From the NCBI RefSeq assembly GCF_040712315.1, contig NC_134013.1, forward strand, positions 64,077,501-64,141,500: a stretch of DNA of 64,000 nucleotides. Reading direction: 5' to 3'. The stretch is from Castanea sativa. Its lineage: Eukaryota; Streptophyta; Magnoliopsida; Fagales; Fagaceae. The notes under the pieces are model-generated. The model made no database searches and was not told the origin of the DNA. It saw only the letters and a program-made list of their open reading frames with translations. Both the position numbers and the translations under genes were made by a program. Below, piece after piece: positions 61,299 through 64,000 of this stretch. Every line of letters starts with the position of its first letter. Positions within the stretch are counted from its first letter, which is position 1.

Positions 61299-62102
61299 CA
61301 GAAATACGACATGTTGAATTAGTTATTGAAATATTTGGTTGAGGCATTTGCTTATGTTGACAAACAACTATGTGTCCTTTGCATTAACCTTCCTTAAAGC
61401 TGTAGGAAGAAGTGGCACCAGCTTAAAATGTGTTTTTGTTGCTCCCTTGAAGACCTGAATTCACTTTGGATATGTTACCGCCAAGATAAAACTAACAAGT
61501 TTGGCTAGAAAGGAAGGCCTAGTGTGTTTGTGAACTGATTTTATTTTTATAGTTTCAACTTATGATGTCTGCTCCTAATTAATTATTACTCTTTATCATC
61601 ATATCAAGACGCCAATTGATTTTTGGTGCAGATAGAGAATAAATCTCATATCTCTTTTTCGAAAATAAAGAATTTTATCAGTTGAACTAACTTAAACATA
61701 CTTCTACCTTTATAATTTGTTTACAAATATAATATGTGTCAAGTTGTTACGGAAAGAATAGAAGAAAAATTATTAAGATGCTACTCTATAAGTTGTGAGA
61801 GAGTTGGAAACAGGAAACTTGTTCTTACACCGCAAGTTCTTTTTTTTTCCTTTTTTATTTCTTAGTGTAAAATCTTATGCTCTCACTCTAAATAGAAATT
61901 GGACCTTTATTGATTAAAGAGTAAATGGATACAAGTGTGTTTACATACAAGCTCTGATCCTATATATACAGAGTCTAAGGTAAGCAAAGAAAACTGTCAA
62001 ATAACGAACTACCAAAAAGGGGCGAAATCTGTTACAACCACATGCCAGCTCATTCACACGTGTCTAATCAGCTTCCCAATATCCTTGCACACGTGGTAAC
62101 AA
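61299..62102. other. Unassigned region
   Basis: I see no gene. A CTATATATA stretch near 61961 is the only promoter-like motif. This may hold 3' UTR sequence of the minus-strand laccase gene. Confidence 0.4.
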
Positions 62103-62261
62103 CTATTGAATTGAGTACAGGACTTGATCATAGTGAGGCATTGCTTCTATCAGAGTCATAGCAACTGTTCGATCAATGTTTTTGTCAACTTGAAGCTGTG
62201 AGCTGCATTGATTAGCAAAACGAACATCACCTTGATGCAAGGAAGCATCCTGCTTTGCCAT
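62103..62261 (-). other. Small open frame, possible extra 3' exon
   Basis: A 52-codon minus-strand frame (MAKQDASLHQGDV...DQVLYSIQ). Extending upstream in frame reaches an AG acceptor at about 62277, which is in phase with a GT donor inside the laccase exon (ACTG/gtaagc, about 62528). So it could be a spliced alternative end of that gene. I recognise no family. It may be chance. Confidence 0.2.
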
Positions 62262-62474
62262 TTTAACACTTAGCCCTTTTTGCAGTTTGGGGAAAATTAT
62301 AATCTAAAGTTACAAAATTGTATTGTTCAAAGCAATTTTACACAAGGTGTAAGATCATACCTTAAAATAGCTATGATCATGAAAAGCAAACTTACACGAT
62401 GTCATTTTATTCGAAAGTACAACCCCCTCAGGTTCTGAGCTCAACAAAAACATTTTCAAGTGATGGTCAACTAA

Positions 62475-62671
62475 TTAAATCACGTTTAATTTATTCCCAT
62501 CTGAGTTCTCATAACCTTGGAGCTTACCAGTAGATGAACTTTTACAAGGAGGCAGATAAGGAGGGGGGTCTCGAATACTCGTCTCAAGGGTGCCACCATT
62601 TTTCACTATAAAAACTGTGACCATTCCCCAACTTATGTGTCGTTCGAAATGACAGTGGAAAAACCATACTC
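62475..62671 (-). CDS. Laccase, C-terminal exon (partial gene)
   Basis: The exon begins after an AG acceptor at 62672-62673 and reads 65 codons to TAA at 62475. Family knowledge: laccases are secreted multicopper oxidases that oxidise monolignols and other phenolics. Seen: [16 protein letters not shown], the last copper-binding block, with both His of HCH, the Cys ligand of the type 1 copper and the later His and Met all present; then [10 protein letters not shown] and PPPYLPPC, where most laccases stop. Here about 24 further residues follow to the stop, which is unusual. A GT donor in that tail may instead lead to another exon. The upstream exons are not found up to 64000, so they lie beyond the window or are lost. 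Confidence 0.8.
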
Positions 62672-62673
62672 CT

Positions 62674-63517
62674 GCAAGAATTTATCCATTTATGAAACAG
62701 AGTTAGAATACGTAATCGAACATTTATAATTGGAAAAGCAAAAATGATTTTAGAATACATTGAACAAGAAATGTACTTTGTATTATAAATTAATGAAGTT
62801 GTATGAGTATTAAGAGTGCACTCTTAATACCTGTACCAATTATTTAAAATTTTTCTAGGGGACTAAGCTAAATGTATATAAAGAATAATATATACATATA
62901 TATGTGTATATATATATTATAAAAAAAGACTAATAAATATAATGTAAACTGTGATATTTTTTAACAGTTCAGACTACAGATCAATATTTTTTTCGTAAAA
63001 TAATTTAGAGATTGCATATTTAAAACAAACTATTTAAAAAAAAAATTAAAACATATAAAAATTTGTAAATTTGAATAATTTAAATAATAAATATCATTTT
63101 ACATGCCTAAAGCCTAAAGTTATACAAGTCAATATAAGAAAAATGTAACACTAACAAAAAAAAAAACTTATTTTTCATAGATGACAAATGAAATTGGGAT
63201 TTCTAAGCGTCTGTTTGAAATCTGCTTATTTTGCTGAAATTAAAATTTTTTTATTGAAAGTACTGTATCTAAAAGTAAAAGTTAGCTGAAATAATACAGT
63301 GAGACTCATAAATAATACTAAAAAGTATAGTGGGCCCATAAATAGTGGTAAAAATAAGTTGAATAGTAAATAAATAAGCTGATTTTTTAATTTAGAGCAA
63401 ACACACACTAATTCTTAACCATGAAATCTGCTACTGTCCTTTTTTCTAAAAACTAAACAATAATATCCATGTATCGACTTCTCTAAATAAAAATGAAAAT
63501 TTATAATAATAATAATT
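62674..63517. other. AT-rich stretch, probable laccase intron
   Basis: TA repeats near 62878-62920 and A/T runs. I searched the minus strand for another laccase exon (HxH copper blocks) and saw none. Confidence 0.35.
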
Positions 63518-63756
63518 GTGGGGACACTATATTTTGTACTCCTTGGGGAACTTGTCCCACATCGAGAAAATCTCTCACCACTTTCTCACTTATAAGCTTG
63601 CGCCGAAGTGAGGAGTGTACCATCACTACTTCCTTTAGCTCACGCTTATAAGGCAGAAAGTGGGGAAGTATTTCTTCGATGTGGGATTCATGAAAAAAGC
63701 CAAAACCAAGTACAAGTGCAACACTTGCTTGGACAGAAGCTAAAAAGTGTCTCCAC
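63518..63756. mobile_element. Small inverted-repeat element
   Basis: Ends GTGGGGACACTATATTTT and the complement of GTGGAGACACTTTTTAGC. A second inner inverted repeat pairs CCCACATCGAGAAAA with TTCTTCGATGTGGG and CTTATAAGC with GCTTATAAG. AAT repeats flank both ends, so a 9-bp duplication (AATAATAAT-like) cannot be separated from the microsatellite. Confidence 0.55.

Positions 63757-63797
<41 letters not shown>
63757..63797. repeat. AAT microsatellite
   Basis: About 13 units of ATA/AAT right beside the inverted-repeat element. The last 200 bp of the window show no other feature. Confidence 0.9.
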
Positions 63798-63798
<1 letters not shown>

Positions 63799-64000
63799 GA
63801 ATTCCTATATTAAAGAGATTTACTTATTTATTTATTTATAGGGTCATGCATATATCTTAAATATGATATATGCTTTGGTTTAGTGAGCTACTTATGGTAT
63901 AATAGTCTAATAGAGTAATGATATGTCTACATTTTCACAAGAAATCTTTGGTAGAAACTATTATTGAATCTAATATATGCCCACCACTAAAATTAGTTTC

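Overview
This is nuclear DNA of a eudicot plant: AT-rich, with many-exon genes, GT-AG (and some GC-AG) introns, Copia and Gypsy retrotransposons, LINE remnants and many MITEs. A woody species is likely. One MITE type (57185-57448) resembles a family I associate with Fagaceae (oak, chestnut); that placement is from memory.

Left part (1-18.5 kb): a Gypsy-type LTR fragment, then a minus-strand GH1 beta-glucosidase gene whose 12 exons form an uninterrupted 519-codon frame. Its first exon lies 7.7 kb from the second because intron 1 holds a nest of Copia-type elements. Upstream lie a long foldback hairpin, a decayed second GH1 copy and a 5'-truncated LINE.

Middle (18.5-49 kb): five conserved housekeeping genes that I could assemble exon by exon with consistent phases. 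They are mitochondrial pyruvate carrier MPC1 (+), mitochondrial ribosomal protein uL13m (+), a phosducin-like/VIAF-type protein (-), COP9 signalosome subunit 3 (+) and TPLATE (-). In Arabidopsis, as I recall, uL13m and TPLATE are neighbours on chromosome 3, and the phosducin-like gene and CSN3 are neighbours on chromosome 5. This window would then keep both pairs interleaved, as expected of an ancestral block before fractionation.

Right part (49-64 kb): the TPLATE upstream region is tandemly duplicated, and the second copy has been filled with nested elements: two MITEs, a Stowaway, and a 3.5-kb Copia deletion derivative with a perfect 5-bp TSD and its own nested MITE. Then come a Mutator-like element with ~220-bp inverted repeats, a 10-bp TSD and GC-rich cargo, a PIF/Harbinger-like element, and the 3' end of a laccase gene at the window edge.

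The genes do not form one pathway. The main interest is structural: nested insertions with readable target-site duplications, a promoter duplication, and a GH1 enzyme with unusual active-site neighbours.
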